Positions 19,344 through 28,117 of a stretch of DNA of 64,000 nt are shown piece by piece (within the stretch, counting starts at the first letter, position 1; each line of letters opens with the position of its first letter). Below the pieces are notes generated by a model. That model was not told the DNA's origin, searched no databases, and saw only the letters and a program-made list of their open reading frames with translations. The translations under genes and the position numbers were made by a program. The DNA is from Dermatophilus congolensis (GTDB taxonomy: Bacteria; Actinomycetota; Actinomycetes; Actinomycetales; Dermatophilaceae), in assembly GCF_900187045.1 (NCBI RefSeq), contig NZ_LT906453.1, forward strand, positions 248,001 to 312,000, written 5' to 3'.

Positions 19344-20009
19344 TCAGCGTTTGTGGTTCATGCCGCGGACGATGGCGTCGCCTGCGGTCTGGACGGCCTG
19401 CACGATGATGATGAGGATGACGACGGCTACGAGTGTGATGGCGGCGTCGAATCGCTGGTAGCCGTAGCGGATGGCGAAGTCGCCGACACCGCCACCGCCG
19501 ATGACACCGGCCATGGTGGAGTAGCCGATAAGGGTGACAAGAGTCAGGGTGGCCCCGGAGACCAGTCCTGGCATGGATTCAGGGATGAGGACTTTGCGGA
19601 CAATGGCTTTAGTGTCCGAGCCCATGACGATGGCGGCCTCGATTTTTCCGGGGTCGACTTCTCGTAGAGCTGATTCAACGACTCGGGCGTAGAAGGGAAC
19701 GGCACCGACAGTCAAGGGAACAATCGCGGCGGTAGGGCCAATCGCAGAGCCGACGATGAGTCGTGTGACCGGAATGAGCGCGATGAGCAGGATCAAGAAC
19801 GGCAGCGAGCGCCCAAGGTTGACCAATGCCCCGAACCCGCCGTAGACAATTTTGTTTGGGGTCAAGCCATCTGGGCTGGTCAGGCGCAGTAAGACGCCGC
19901 TGGCCAGGCCAAAAATGATAGTGAGCACGAAAGCCCAGCTGCTCATCCATAGGGTCTGGCCGAGGGCCTCCATGAGCTCGGGTATTGCGTCCTGGATCGT
20001 GGTGGTCAT
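19344..20009 (-). CDS. metI: Methionine ABC transporter permease
   Basis: A 221-residue inner-membrane permease with five to six spans. The typical MetI features are seen: an N-terminal LMEALGQTLWMSSWAF, then RSLPFLILLIALIPVTR, and the EAA-type coupling loop ESALREVDPGKIEAAIVMG about two thirds along. It imports D/L-methionine with MetN and MetQ. The start overlaps the metN stop by four bases. The stop lies 47 bases from oleA, so the olefin operon may receive read-through transcription from metNI. Confidence 0.92.
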   Translation of the reverse strand: MTTTIQDAIPELMEALGQTLWMSSWAFVLTIIFGLASGVLLRLTSPDGLTPNKIVYGGFGALVNLGRSLPFLILLIALIPVTRLIVGSAIGPTAAIVPLTVGAVPFYARVVESALREVDPGKIEAAIVMGSDTKAIVRKVLIPESMPGLVSGATLTLVTLIGYSTMAGVIGGGGVGDFAIRYGYQRFDAAITLVAVVILIIIVQAVQTAGDAIVRGMNHKR

Positions 20010-21037
20010 CGCGGCGTCACGCTCACTCCCCGCGCTTCGAAGTAGGTGGCGACGGCGCTCTGCGCGGCGGCGACGTCGTCTGCGTTGGTGCCGGGAACGG
20101 TGACCATGAGTCGTCCCACGCGGCGCCCGGCGACACGTTCCACGGTGCCGGAGAGGATAGCCAGTTCAATTCCGGTTTCACGGGCGAGGTCGGCAATCAT
20201 CGGTTCGACAGCGTTTTCGTTAGCGAATCCCAATACGAGGGCGCGGCCTTGGTCAGCGACATCAGGTTGCCCAGTGGGAAGCAGCATTTCAGCCAGTCGC
20301 GAGGCGGGGTTGGCGATGAGGTCAAGCAGCTGGCCTGTTTCGACGACTCGTCCGCCCTCCATGAAGGCAGCGGCGTCACAAATACGGCGGACCACTTCGG
20401 CTTCGTGGGTGATCATCACGACCGTGACACCGGTGCGAGCGTTGATGTCTTTGATCAGGTCAAGGATCTGCTCGGTGGTGTGTGGGTCCAGCGCGCTGGT
20501 GGCTTCGTCACACAGGAGAACTGAGGGGTTACCTGCTAGAGCCCGGGCGATACCGACACGTTGTTTCTGGCCGCCAGAAAGCTGGGAAGGATAGTTACTT
20601 CCGCGGTCAGCTAGACCAACAAGTTCAAGAAGTTCAGCCACGCGGGTGCTGCGCTCAGCTGCAGGGACGCCGGAGATCTCCATGGGGTAAGAGATGTTCT
20701 CAGCAGCGGTGCGGGCGTGCAGCAAGTTGAAGTGCTGGAACACTGTGCCGATGCTTTGACGCTTGGCGCGAAGTTCGGCGGGTTTAAGGCTAGTGAAATC
20801 GACACCATCGATACTGATACGGCCACTGGTGGGGTGCTCAAGGAAGTTCAAACAGCGCAGCAGGGTGGTTTTTCCTGCGCCGCTACGGCCGAGGATCCCG
20901 AAGATCTGTCCGGAATCGATGGTCAGGGTGACGTCGTCGACAGCGGTCACCTCTGCAGAGCCACCACGGCCTGGGTAGACCTTGGTGACGGAGTCGATCT
21001 CGATCACTGCGTTCTCATTTCGCGGGCGAGGCGGCAT
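20006..21037 (-). CDS. metN: Methionine ABC transporter ATP-binding protein
   Basis: A 343-residue ATPase. Walker A is GRSGAGKTT, the signature LSGGQKQRVGIARAL, Walker B LLCDEATSALD, and the H-loop is in VVMITHEAEVV. The last ~90 residues form a NIL/ACT-like regulatory domain that in MetN binds methionine and inhibits transport. It overlaps metI by four bases. The lipoprotein MetQ, normally adjacent, is found 5.4 kb away on the same strand (26402-27247), separated by a divergently oriented peptide/metal importer. I looked upstream of the start for a SAM riboswitch or T-box and did not see one. Confidence 0.92.
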   Translation of the reverse strand: MPPRPRNENAVIEIDSVTKVYPGRGGSAEVTAVDDVTLTIDSGQIFGILGRSGAGKTTLLRCLNFLEHPTSGRISIDGVDFTSLKPAELRAKRQSIGTVFQHFNLLHARTAAENISYPMEISGVPAAERSTRVAELLELVGLADRGSNYPSQLSGGQKQRVGIARALAGNPSVLLCDEATSALDPHTTEQILDLIKDINARTGVTVVMITHEAEVVRRICDAAAFMEGGRVVETGQLLDLIANPASRLAEMLLPTGQPDVADQGRALVLGFANENAVEPMIADLARETGIELAILSGTVERVAGRRVGRLMVTVPGTNADDVAAAQSAVATYFEARGVSVTPR

Positions 21038-21239
21038 AGCCGAGCTCGCTCAAGTCGTTAGTGGGGCTGATTATCTTCTCTCAAGCTTTCCAGACAAGGG
21101 CGCAGGCAGGCCAGTCGAGTTCTCACCAGTGGTGTTCTTTACAGCTGCTGCATCTGTGAGATCTGTCAGGTTCGCCAACCGTTGTCGATGGATCTACTTT
21201 GTTACTTGATTCTCGCCTCCTACTCCCAAAGGCCGTTGA

Positions 21240-23198
21240 GTGACCCTATCTGCCTCTGAAATGACCAAGCCTGTTCCTAGCTGGTCAACACGTTCACTTA
21301 GGGCACTTATTTCACTGCTGTTGTGGGTGACCAACACCCTCATCGTCTTGTTTGGTGCCAGTGTTCTTTCCTTCGCCTTCACCTACTTGGCCCCCGGGGA
21401 CTTGGCCCGCCAAACTCTGACAGCCCAAGGCCTACCTGCTACCGCCGAGATGCTCACGGCTATGCGGCACCGTCTAGGCCTGGACCGGCCGTTGTGGGAG
21501 CAGTACATCGATTGGCTCAACCGGCTCTTGCACGCAGATCTGGGCACGTCGCTGGCTACCGGGAACGACATCGCCGCGGAGTTTGCTGACCGGCTTCCTC
21601 TTACCTTGGCGTTAGCGCTGACCTCCATTGCACTGTCATGGCTCATCGCCATTCCCCTGGGAGTGGCCGCCGCGCTGCGCCCCAGCAGCCGAACCGACAT
21701 GCTCATCAGAGCAGTGAGTTACACCAGCTCCGCTGTCCCAGCTTTCGTGATCGCTCTGCTGGTTCTAGATGTATTCGGGCTGCGCCTAGCGTGGTTCCCT
21801 ATCGCAGCTGATGCTGACGCAGCTGGCATGGCAATGCCCACCATCACCTTGGTTCTTGCCACCGCTGGGTGGCATCTACGCCAAGTCCGCACCCTGGCCC
21901 TGGAAGCTGCCAGTCGCCCATTTGTCACTGGCTTACGTCTGCGTGGAATGAGCCAAACCCGTATCGGGCTGCACCTGGCCCGCAACATCGCCGCCCCCCT
22001 ATGCACCCTGGCCGGGACTGGGTTCGGAGCTGTTCTCAGCGGCTCGGTTGTCGTTGAAGCGATTTTTTCGTGGCGCGGTATCGGCGCCTACGCCCTATCG
22101 GCCATCACAGCTAAAGACCACCCTGTGATTCAGGCCTATGTGATGTGGTGTGTGCTGGTTTTTCTTGTCGCTAATGCCCTGAGTGACCTGGCCGCATTCG
22201 CCCTCGACCCCCGCTTGAAAAACACCCAGAAAATCACCACCAGCGCCACCGCCAAAGGCATCAAAGATACCCACCCGCCTGCTCTGTCCCTATCCATCAA
22301 CCACGTCAATCCCCACACTCTCCCCACCACTGCTGCCAGCCCGCCACCGCATCCCCGGCGCGTCTACGTGCGCCCTATTTCCTTGCTTAGCTGTCTGCTA
22401 GGGCTCATTCTCATCGCCGGTATCGCCGCGCCTTTCCTCACTTCCTACGATCCGGGCAGCACAGACATCACCCGTGCTCTGCAACCTCCGAACTTCAACC
22501 ACATTCTTGGTACCGACCAGCTCGGTAGAGATATATGGGCACGCACCCTGGTAGGTATCGCTCCTACCCTGGCCATCTCCATCACTGTCGTGTCCCTCGC
22601 ACTAGTCATCGGGGCGACCGTCGGCATGCTCACCGGAGCCATTGGCGGCATCATCGACACCATCTGCCAACGCATCACCGCGATCTTTCAAGCATTCCCC
22701 GAATTCATCCTCGCTCTAGCCCTCGCAGCGATTCTTGGCCCAGGTTTCTGGAGCATCGTTGCTGCCTTGACTGCCCCCACCTGGACGCGCACCGCCCGTT
22801 ATGCGCGCATCCTCACCCTGGAGCTGAAAAACGCTCCATACATCCACGCAGCACGGATGAACAACGTCCCTACCCCCATCCTTTTCGTCCGCCACATCCT
22901 GCCCAATATCGCCGGTCCTTTGATCGCTGTCGCTGCCTCTGACCTCGGCGGTGTCATTCTGAATCTCGCCACTCTTTCCTTCGTTGGTCTTGGGCTGCCA
23001 CAACCCACCACTGAATGGGGCACGATGATCGCCCAATCCCGCCCCTTTTTGCATACCGCTACGTGGCTTGTTCTCGCCCCTGGCCTGGCCGTATTCACCA
23101 CCACTGTCACCATCAACCTGCTGGCAGATCACACACACCTGGCCTCGACGCCCGAGCGGAAGCTGCGCCGTAACACCTGGAGAAAGGTCCACTCATGA
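21240..23198 (+). CDS. Fused NikB-NikC/DppB-DppC type ABC permease
   Basis: A 652-residue protein that contains both permeases of a nickel/peptide-type importer in one chain. Residues about 15-330 are DppB/NikB-like: LFGASVLSFAFTYLAPGD, then GLDRPLWEQYIDWL. After a proline/threonine-rich linker (about 335-380), the C-terminal half is DppC/NikC-like with ILGTDQLGRDIWARTLVG and FVGLGLPQPTTEWG. Each half has its own conserved coupling-loop region. The GTG start has AAAGG seven bases upstream; ATG 21261 is an alternative. Its stop overlaps the binding-protein gene by four bases. Fused permeases are uncommon; the substrate (Ni2+/metal chelate or peptide) is undecided. Confidence 0.88.
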   Translation: MTLSASEMTKPVPSWSTRSLRALISLLLWVTNTLIVLFGASVLSFAFTYLAPGDLARQTLTAQGLPATAEMLTAMRHRLGLDRPLWEQYIDWLNRLLHADLGTSLATGNDIAAEFADRLPLTLALALTSIALSWLIAIPLGVAAALRPSSRTDMLIRAVSYTSSAVPAFVIALLVLDVFGLRLAWFPIAADADAAGMAMPTITLVLATAGWHLRQVRTLALEAASRPFVTGLRLRGMSQTRIGLHLARNIAAPLCTLAGTGFGAVLSGSVVVEAIFSWRGIGAYALSAITAKDHPVIQAYVMWCVLVFLVANALSDLAAFALDPRLKNTQKITTSATAKGIKDTHPPALSLSINHVNPHTLPTTAASPPPHPRRVYVRPISLLSCLLGLILIAGIAAPFLTSYDPGSTDITRALQPPNFNHILGTDQLGRDIWARTLVGIAPTLAISITVVSLALVIGATVGMLTGAIGGIIDTICQRITAIFQAFPEFILALALAAILGPGFWSIVAALTAPTWTRTARYARILTLELKNAPYIHAARMNNVPTPILFVRHILPNIAGPLIAVAASDLGGVILNLATLSFVGLGLPQPTTEWGTMIAQSRPFLHTATWLVLAPGLAVFTTTVTINLLADHTHLASTPERKLRRNTWRKVHS

Positions 23199-24727
23199 AG
23201 ATCTCAAAGACGGCGCTAAGCCTGCTGACCATCAGCGCATTAGCGTTAAGCGCGTGCGGTAATGCCTCCACCGGGAGCAACAACGACCCCAACGCACTAA
23301 CAATCGCTACCACCGACGAAGTCGACAACCTCGACCCGGCTTCGACCTACACCGGCTGGTTCACTAACCGCGATGGCATCAGCGAGACCCTCGTAGACGT
23401 CGACGACAAACTCCAGCTCACCCCCAAACTGGCTACCTCATGGAAACTCCGCGACGAGACCACATGGGAGTTCACCCTGCGTGAGAACGTCATCTTTCAC
23501 AATGGCTCCCCTATGACTGCAGCAGCAGTGAAAACCTCCATCGAGCACGCCCTGGAAACAAATGTCCGCGCTAAATCCCAGCTACCGATCGAGTCCATCG
23601 AGGCTGACGGACAAAAACTCACGATCACTACCACCCGCCCTTTGCCAGCACTCCCCCACGTCATGGCCGATCCGATGATGGGCATCCAAGCAATCGGCGC
23701 AGGTATCAACCCCAGCAATGCCCCTATCGCTACCGGCCCCTACAAAGTCAAAGAGTTCGCAAAAGGACAACGTCACGTCCTGACTGCTCACCAAAAATAT
23801 TGGCAAGGAAAACCTCGCCTTAACACCATCACCGTGCGCACCTACGGTGATGAACAATCCATTTCCTTAGCACTGCAATCAGGTGAAGCTGACATTGTTG
23901 TGCGTCCCGACGCCGCTAACCTCAATACCTTCCAGGACACCTCCCGATTCACTACCTGGAACACCAGCTCCACTCGCTCTGATGGAGTCATCATCAACAC
24001 CAGCAGCCCCACCATGTCTGACCCGCGAGCACGCCAGGCCATCAATGCAGCGCTAGACCGCAACGCGTACGTGTCTCTTCTGCATGGCAAAGCCGAAGCG
24101 CTTTACTCGTACTTCCCCGCCAGCGTCGCATTCGGCACTACCGACGGCCTCACGATTCCCGTCACTAAAAAAGATCTTTCTTCCACTAAAAAAACACTCA
24201 TCGACCTCGGCTATAGCGAGCGCGACGGAAAACTCACTAAAGACGAAAAGCCTCTCACCCTTAAGGTACTCACCTACCCCAAACGCCCTTATCTGGGTCA
24301 GTTGGCGCAGGTTCTCCAATCTGACCTGCGAAGCATTGGTGTCACTGTCGAAATCAACGAAATGAAAGACACTACTGAAGCGATGAAGGCTGGCGATTTT
24401 GATCTGGCCATGTATTCGATGGCTACCGCCCCTACCGGTGACCCTGAATACTTTTTCGACACGATGCTGCGCTCCACTTCTGAAAGCAACTTCAGCCACT
24501 GGAAGTCACCAGAATTTGATAAATCTCTTGACAAGCTCAGCAACACCACAGACAGCAAAGAACGCATCACTGCCACTAAGGAAACAGAAAACATTCTTGT
24601 CAAAGAATTGCCTTACATCATGGTCGGTAACCAAAAATGGTGGGCTGTCTCCAAATCTGCAGTGAAAAACCTTCACCTTCGACCCACTGAATATCACCTC
24701 ATCGGCCACGACACCCATGTCGAATAA
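23195..24727 (+). CDS. Extracellular solute-binding lipoprotein, family 5 (Nik/Dpp-like)
   Basis: A 510-residue lipoprotein. The signal peptide ends in a lipobox LALSAC with the lipidated cysteine near residue 21. The SBP_bac_5 fold shows LTIATTDEVDNLDPAST at the mature N-terminus, WEFTLRENVIFHNG near 100-113, and ATGPYKVKEF near 190. The C-terminal region contains TGDPEYFFDTMLRS. It delivers a ligand to the fused permease; family members bind oligopeptides, nickel chelates or opine-like metallophores, and I saw no residue pattern that decides. It is the second gene of a tightly overlapping four-gene importer operon. Confidence 0.88.
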   Translation: MKISKTALSLLTISALALSACGNASTGSNNDPNALTIATTDEVDNLDPASTYTGWFTNRDGISETLVDVDDKLQLTPKLATSWKLRDETTWEFTLRENVIFHNGSPMTAAAVKTSIEHALETNVRAKSQLPIESIEADGQKLTITTTRPLPALPHVMADPMMGIQAIGAGINPSNAPIATGPYKVKEFAKGQRHVLTAHQKYWQGKPRLNTITVRTYGDEQSISLALQSGEADIVVRPDAANLNTFQDTSRFTTWNTSSTRSDGVIINTSSPTMSDPRARQAINAALDRNAYVSLLHGKAEALYSYFPASVAFGTTDGLTIPVTKKDLSSTKKTLIDLGYSERDGKLTKDEKPLTLKVLTYPKRPYLGQLAQVLQSDLRSIGVTVEINEMKDTTEAMKAGDFDLAMYSMATAPTGDPEYFFDTMLRSTSESNFSHWKSPEFDKSLDKLSNTTDSKERITATKETENILVKELPYIMVGNQKWWAVSKSAVKNLHLRPTEYHLIGHDTHVE

Positions 24728-25562
24728 TTCACTAACTAGCATCACCCCGCGGCATGCTCACACTTCATTGCCTGTTCTCGAATGCACTGAACTCACTGCC
24801 GGGTACACACCTGAAACTGACGTCATCTCCGGGATCAACCTGCAACTGGCGCGCGGAAAACTCACCGGCATCATCGGAGAATCAGGAAGCGGAAAGTCAA
24901 CTCTCCTCAACGCCCTACTCGGCTTCACCCATGATGGTTTACGCATCAGATCCGGAACAGTCAGCTACAACGGCGCCGACATCACCCACCTGCATTGGAG
25001 CCAGCGCCGCCGCCTCCTCGGACCGGAGCTGTCAATCGTGTTTCAGCGACCCAGCGCTAGTTTCGACCCGCTTATGCGTATCGGCGCCCAGTTTTGCGAA
25101 TCTGTTCGTCTCCACACCCCGAAAGCTTCACGCCGGGCTTGCTGGACGGCTGGGCGAGAAATGCTGCAACGACTCCGGTTCGAAGATCCGGAGCGGGTTA
25201 TGCACGCCTACCCGCACCAGCTCTCTGGGGGGATGACTCAACGTGCCGCCATTGCTATGTCCTTGCTCAGCGAGCCTCGTGTACTACTTGCCGATGAGCC
25301 CACTAGCGCTGTGGACGTGCGTTCTCAACAGGAAGTGATCGAGTTACTCGGCGATATTGCCACCGAGTTTGGAACTGCAATCGTGTTTGTCAGTCACCAG
25401 ATCAAACTGGTGCGGCGCCTCGTCACTGAGCTGCATGTTCTCGCCCATGGAAGGGTGGTCGAGTCTGGGCCAACCGAACAGCTTTTTCAGGCGCCTACGC
25501 ATGAGGTGACGCGCCGTCTTCTCGAAGCGACGCCGGTATTGAACAGAGGTCTACGTGCTTGA
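24717..25562 (+). CDS. ABC importer ATP-binding protein 1 (NikD/DppD-like)
   Basis: A 281-residue ATPase. Walker A is GESGSGKST, the signature LSGGMTQRAAIAMSL, Walker B LLADEPTSAVD, and the H-loop FVSHQIKLV. The initiating ATG overlaps the binding-protein gene by 11 bases, and its stop overlaps the next ATPase by eight bases. It pairs with the second ATPase to energise the fused permease. The oligopeptide-type C-terminal cysteine cluster usual in DppD was not seen, which is closer to NikD. Confidence 0.88.
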   Translation: MSNNSLTSITPRHAHTSLPVLECTELTAGYTPETDVISGINLQLARGKLTGIIGESGSGKSTLLNALLGFTHDGLRIRSGTVSYNGADITHLHWSQRRRLLGPELSIVFQRPSASFDPLMRIGAQFCESVRLHTPKASRRACWTAGREMLQRLRFEDPERVMHAYPHQLSGGMTQRAAIAMSLLSEPRVLLADEPTSAVDVRSQQEVIELLGDIATEFGTAIVFVSHQIKLVRRLVTELHVLAHGRVVESGPTEQLFQAPTHEVTRRLLEATPVLNRGLRA

Positions 25563-26301
25563 AATCGTGAACGTCTCGAAAACATTCGGGACTACGGCGG
25601 CTAAAGTACGCGCCTTGGAGAATGTCACTCTGACAGTCGGTGAAGCACAGTGCTGCGGGATCATTGGTGAGTCTGGTAGTGGCAAGTCAACGCTTGCGTG
25701 TATCGCCGCGGGAATCACTGTTCCTGACGCTGGGCATGTCACTCTCGCAGGTGAGCGGCTTGACCCACGACGTGCTGCTTCCCGACGGCGTCACCAGAAG
25801 CAACTGCACATGATTTTCCAAGATCCGCGGTCTTCGTTTAACCCTCGGATGAGTATTGGTGAATCTTTGAGTGAGCCACTACAGCACAAACGCAGGCTGA
25901 GGAGGGCAGAACGAAAAGAGCTGATTACTGCCGCGTTGGAGGAAGTTGGCCTTACTGCTGATCTCATTCATCGGGGAATTGATAGCCTCAGTGTTGGCCA
26001 GGGGCAACGAGTAGCTATTGCGCGAGCTATTCTCGCTGAACCTGATCTTATTATTTGTGATGAAATCACCTCTGCCTTAGACGTAACGGTTCAAGCAGAA
26101 ATTCTTGACTTACTTGTTCAGCTGCGCAGAAAACGTCATTTTTCGATGTTGTTTATCAGCCATGACATCGCTGTAGTCGCGCATCTTGCTGACCGTATTG
26201 CTGTGATGAAGCATGGCCATCTGATCGAGGAAGGCCCAAGCCATGAAATTATTAATGCACCAACCCAGGCTTACACGCGACTACTTATCGACCTGGTTTG
26301 A
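25555..26301 (+). CDS. ABC importer ATP-binding protein 2 (NikE/DppF-like)
   Basis: A 248-residue ATPase, last gene of the importer operon. Walker A is GESGSGKST. The signature reads LSVGQGQRVAIARAI, with valine in place of the first glycine of LSGGQ, and Walker B is LIICDEITSALD with isoleucine in place of the proline of DEPT. Both substitutions are tolerated in some peptide/nickel-type ATPases, so the protein is probably active. The H-loop is FISHDIAVV. It ends at the terminator 26346-26384, convergent with metQ. Confidence 0.87.
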   Translation: MLEIVNVSKTFGTTAAKVRALENVTLTVGEAQCCGIIGESGSGKSTLACIAAGITVPDAGHVTLAGERLDPRRAASRRRHQKQLHMIFQDPRSSFNPRMSIGESLSEPLQHKRRLRRAERKELITAALEEVGLTADLIHRGIDSLSVGQGQRVAIARAILAEPDLIICDEITSALDVTVQAEILDLLVQLRRKRHFSMLFISHDIAVVAHLADRIAVMKHGHLIEEGPSHEIINAPTQAYTRLLIDLV

Positions 26302-26345
26302 TTGCTTGTACAGCTGGACTTCTTCTCGTGTATTTCCATAAAAAT

Positions 26346-26384
26346 GGGCGCTTTGCCCGACTGTGCCAGTTGACCAAAGCGCCC
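26346..26384. terminator. Bidirectional terminator between the importer operon and metQ
   Basis: GGGCGCTTTG (26346-26355) pairs with CAAAGCGCCC (26375-26384), 10 bp perfect with a 19-base spacer. It lies between convergent genes. Confidence 0.65.
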
Positions 26385-26401
26385 TTGTGAGGGACTAAAG
26401 A

Positions 26402-27247
26402 TTACTGCGCAGGAAGAACAGCACCTTTATATGTTGTCTTGATGTAGTCCTTAATTTGCTGGCTCGCGAGTGCTTCAGTGAGCTTCTTGATACGCGGATC
26501 ATTCTGTAGCTCAGGCCGGGTCACTACATAGTTCACGTACGGATTGTTTTCTGCTTTTTCGAGATGCTTTGCATCTTTTTCAGGAGCCAACCCTGCTTCA
26601 AGCGCATAGTTTCCGTTAATAATGCTCATGGAAACTTTAGGGTCATCGAGGGTAGCAGCCAGCTGCGGGCGATCAATTTCGAGGAACTGGATGTTCTTCG
26701 GGTTACCACTGACGTTCTTCGTGCTGATTTGACTGTAGTCAAGCTTTGGATCATCAGGCTTGACATTCATTGTGATCAGGCCAGCGTCCTGCAGCAAAAA
26801 GAGCGCGCGAGCCATGTTGGTTGGGTCTTGCGGGATAGCAATACTGGCTCCGGAGGGAAGTTCTTCAACTTTCCCGACCTTTTTGGAATACAGGCCCAGT
26901 GGTTCTAGGTGAATCCCGCCAGCGGTGATGAGATTTCCGCCGTTCTTAGCGTTCCAGTCGCTGAGGAATGGTTTGTGCTGGAAAAAGTTAGCGTCGATGT
27001 CGCCGCTCTTAACGAGCTGGTTCGGGTCGACCGCTCCAGAGATCTCAGTAATTTTTAGTTTAACGTCACCCAACAGGCCGAGTTCTTCAGCTTTTTTGAG
27101 CAACTGTGAGTGTGGCGTGACGTCCGCCATGACAGTGAGTGGCTGGTTCGGGTCGGCGGCGCCACCGGACTTAAGTCCGCAGGCCGCGAGTCCAAGGACC
27201 AGCGTGGCGGCAACTACGCCGGTGACGAGAACACGCTTGGCTTTCAT
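26402..27247 (-). CDS. metQ: Methionine-binding lipoprotein MetQ/NlpA
   Basis: A 281-residue lipoprotein. The signal peptide carries a lipobox ending in GLAAC (lipidated cysteine near residue 23). The mature part shows the NlpA/MetQ family pattern: TVMADVTPHSQLLKKAEELG, VDPNQLVKSGDIDANFFQHKP, then IPQDPTNMARALFLLQDAGLI, and AALDDPKVSMSIINGNYALEAG-like sequence near residue 200. It presents methionine to MetNI. Its permease and ATPase partners are 5.4 kb downstream on the same strand, beyond an importer operon of opposite orientation. A divergent HAD gene starts 108 bases upstream. Confidence 0.92.
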   Translation of the reverse strand: MKAKRVLVTGVVAATLVLGLAACGLKSGGAADPNQPLTVMADVTPHSQLLKKAEELGLLGDVKLKITEISGAVDPNQLVKSGDIDANFFQHKPFLSDWNAKNGGNLITAGGIHLEPLGLYSKKVGKVEELPSGASIAIPQDPTNMARALFLLQDAGLITMNVKPDDPKLDYSQISTKNVSGNPKNIQFLEIDRPQLAATLDDPKVSMSIINGNYALEAGLAPEKDAKHLEKAENNPYVNYVVTRPELQNDPRIKKLTEALASQQIKDYIKTTYKGAVLPAQ

Positions 27248-27355
27248 TCCCCAGATATTACGCGGACAGCTCAGGGATAACTATGAAGATTTCGCGGATA
27301 GCTGTTGGCTGCAAGGTGCAAGCGAAGACGGACCTTCGGCTTCTAGCATGTTGTT

Positions 27356-28117
27356 GTGGACTTGAAACGATACAAAGCTGTGTTGTTCGATCTCGACGGA
27401 GTGTTGACTCCCACTGCCGATGTGCATATGCGCGCATGGTCAGACATGTTCAACGCGTTCCTGAAGTCTGTGCATGATAGACGCGAAAAAGGCCTGACCG
27501 TTGCGGGAGTGTCCGCCGAGGCCGATTTGAGTCCTTACCTCGATGATGACTATTTCCATTTTGTGGATGGGCGTCCTCGCTATGACGGAGTACGTGCGTT
27601 TTTAAGTTCACGCAAGATTGTTCTCCCCGAAGGAGAACCCGATGACTCCCCCGATCGAGAAACCGTTTGTGGTCTAGGAAATCGGAAAAATGATGCATTC
27701 AACGATGTCTTGAAACGTGATGGGGTAGCGCCATATCCGGGATCGCTCGCTTTGCTAGACGCTCTTGAGGGAACAGGTATTCATTTGGCTGTGGTTTCCA
27801 GTTCAGCCAATGCGAAAGCAGTACTTACTGCGGCCGGGATTATTGACCGGTTTGAGCATGTCGTCGACGGATTAGTAGCCCGCGCTGAAGGCTTGTCTGG
27901 TAAGCCCTCCCCTGCCACGTACCTGCGTGGAGCGCAGCTATGCGGAGTAACAGCGGCAGAAGCCGTCGTCGTTGAAGACGCCACATCGGGTGTGGCTGCT
28001 GGGCGCGCTGGAGGTTTCGCGCTGATTTTAGGCGTGGACCGAGGCGCAGGTGCAGAAGCATTACGTGCCGCTGGCGCGGATGAGGTCGTTGCTGATTTGG
28101 CGGAGGTGATCCCATGA
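27356..28117 (+). CDS. Beta-phosphoglucomutase-family HAD hydrolase
   Basis: A 253-residue HAD-IA protein. Motif I is FDLDGVLTPT with nucleophile Asp12 and acid/base Asp14. SSSANAKAVL is motif II, GKPSPATYL gives the motif III lysine, and VVVEDATSGVAAGRAG is motif IV. An extended cap (about residues 30-110) fits a phosphomutase. It converts beta-glucose 1-phosphate to glucose 6-phosphate, which is the expected product path of the GH65 phosphorylase that follows with a four-base overlap. GTG 27356 is the only plausible start. Confidence 0.85.
   Translation: MDLKRYKAVLFDLDGVLTPTADVHMRAWSDMFNAFLKSVHDRREKGLTVAGVSAEADLSPYLDDDYFHFVDGRPRYDGVRAFLSSRKIVLPEGEPDDSPDRETVCGLGNRKNDAFNDVLKRDGVAPYPGSLALLDALEGTGIHLAVVSSSANAKAVLTAAGIIDRFEHVVDGLVARAEGLSGKPSPATYLRGAQLCGVTAAEAVVVEDATSGVAAGRAGGFALILGVDRGAGAEALRAAGADEVVADLAEVIP

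Noticed and set aside
21038-21239. Possible SAM riboswitch or T-box before metN
   Set aside because: I read the ~200-base minus-strand leader for the conserved SAM-I core and T-box sequence and found neither, nor a terminator/antiterminator pair.
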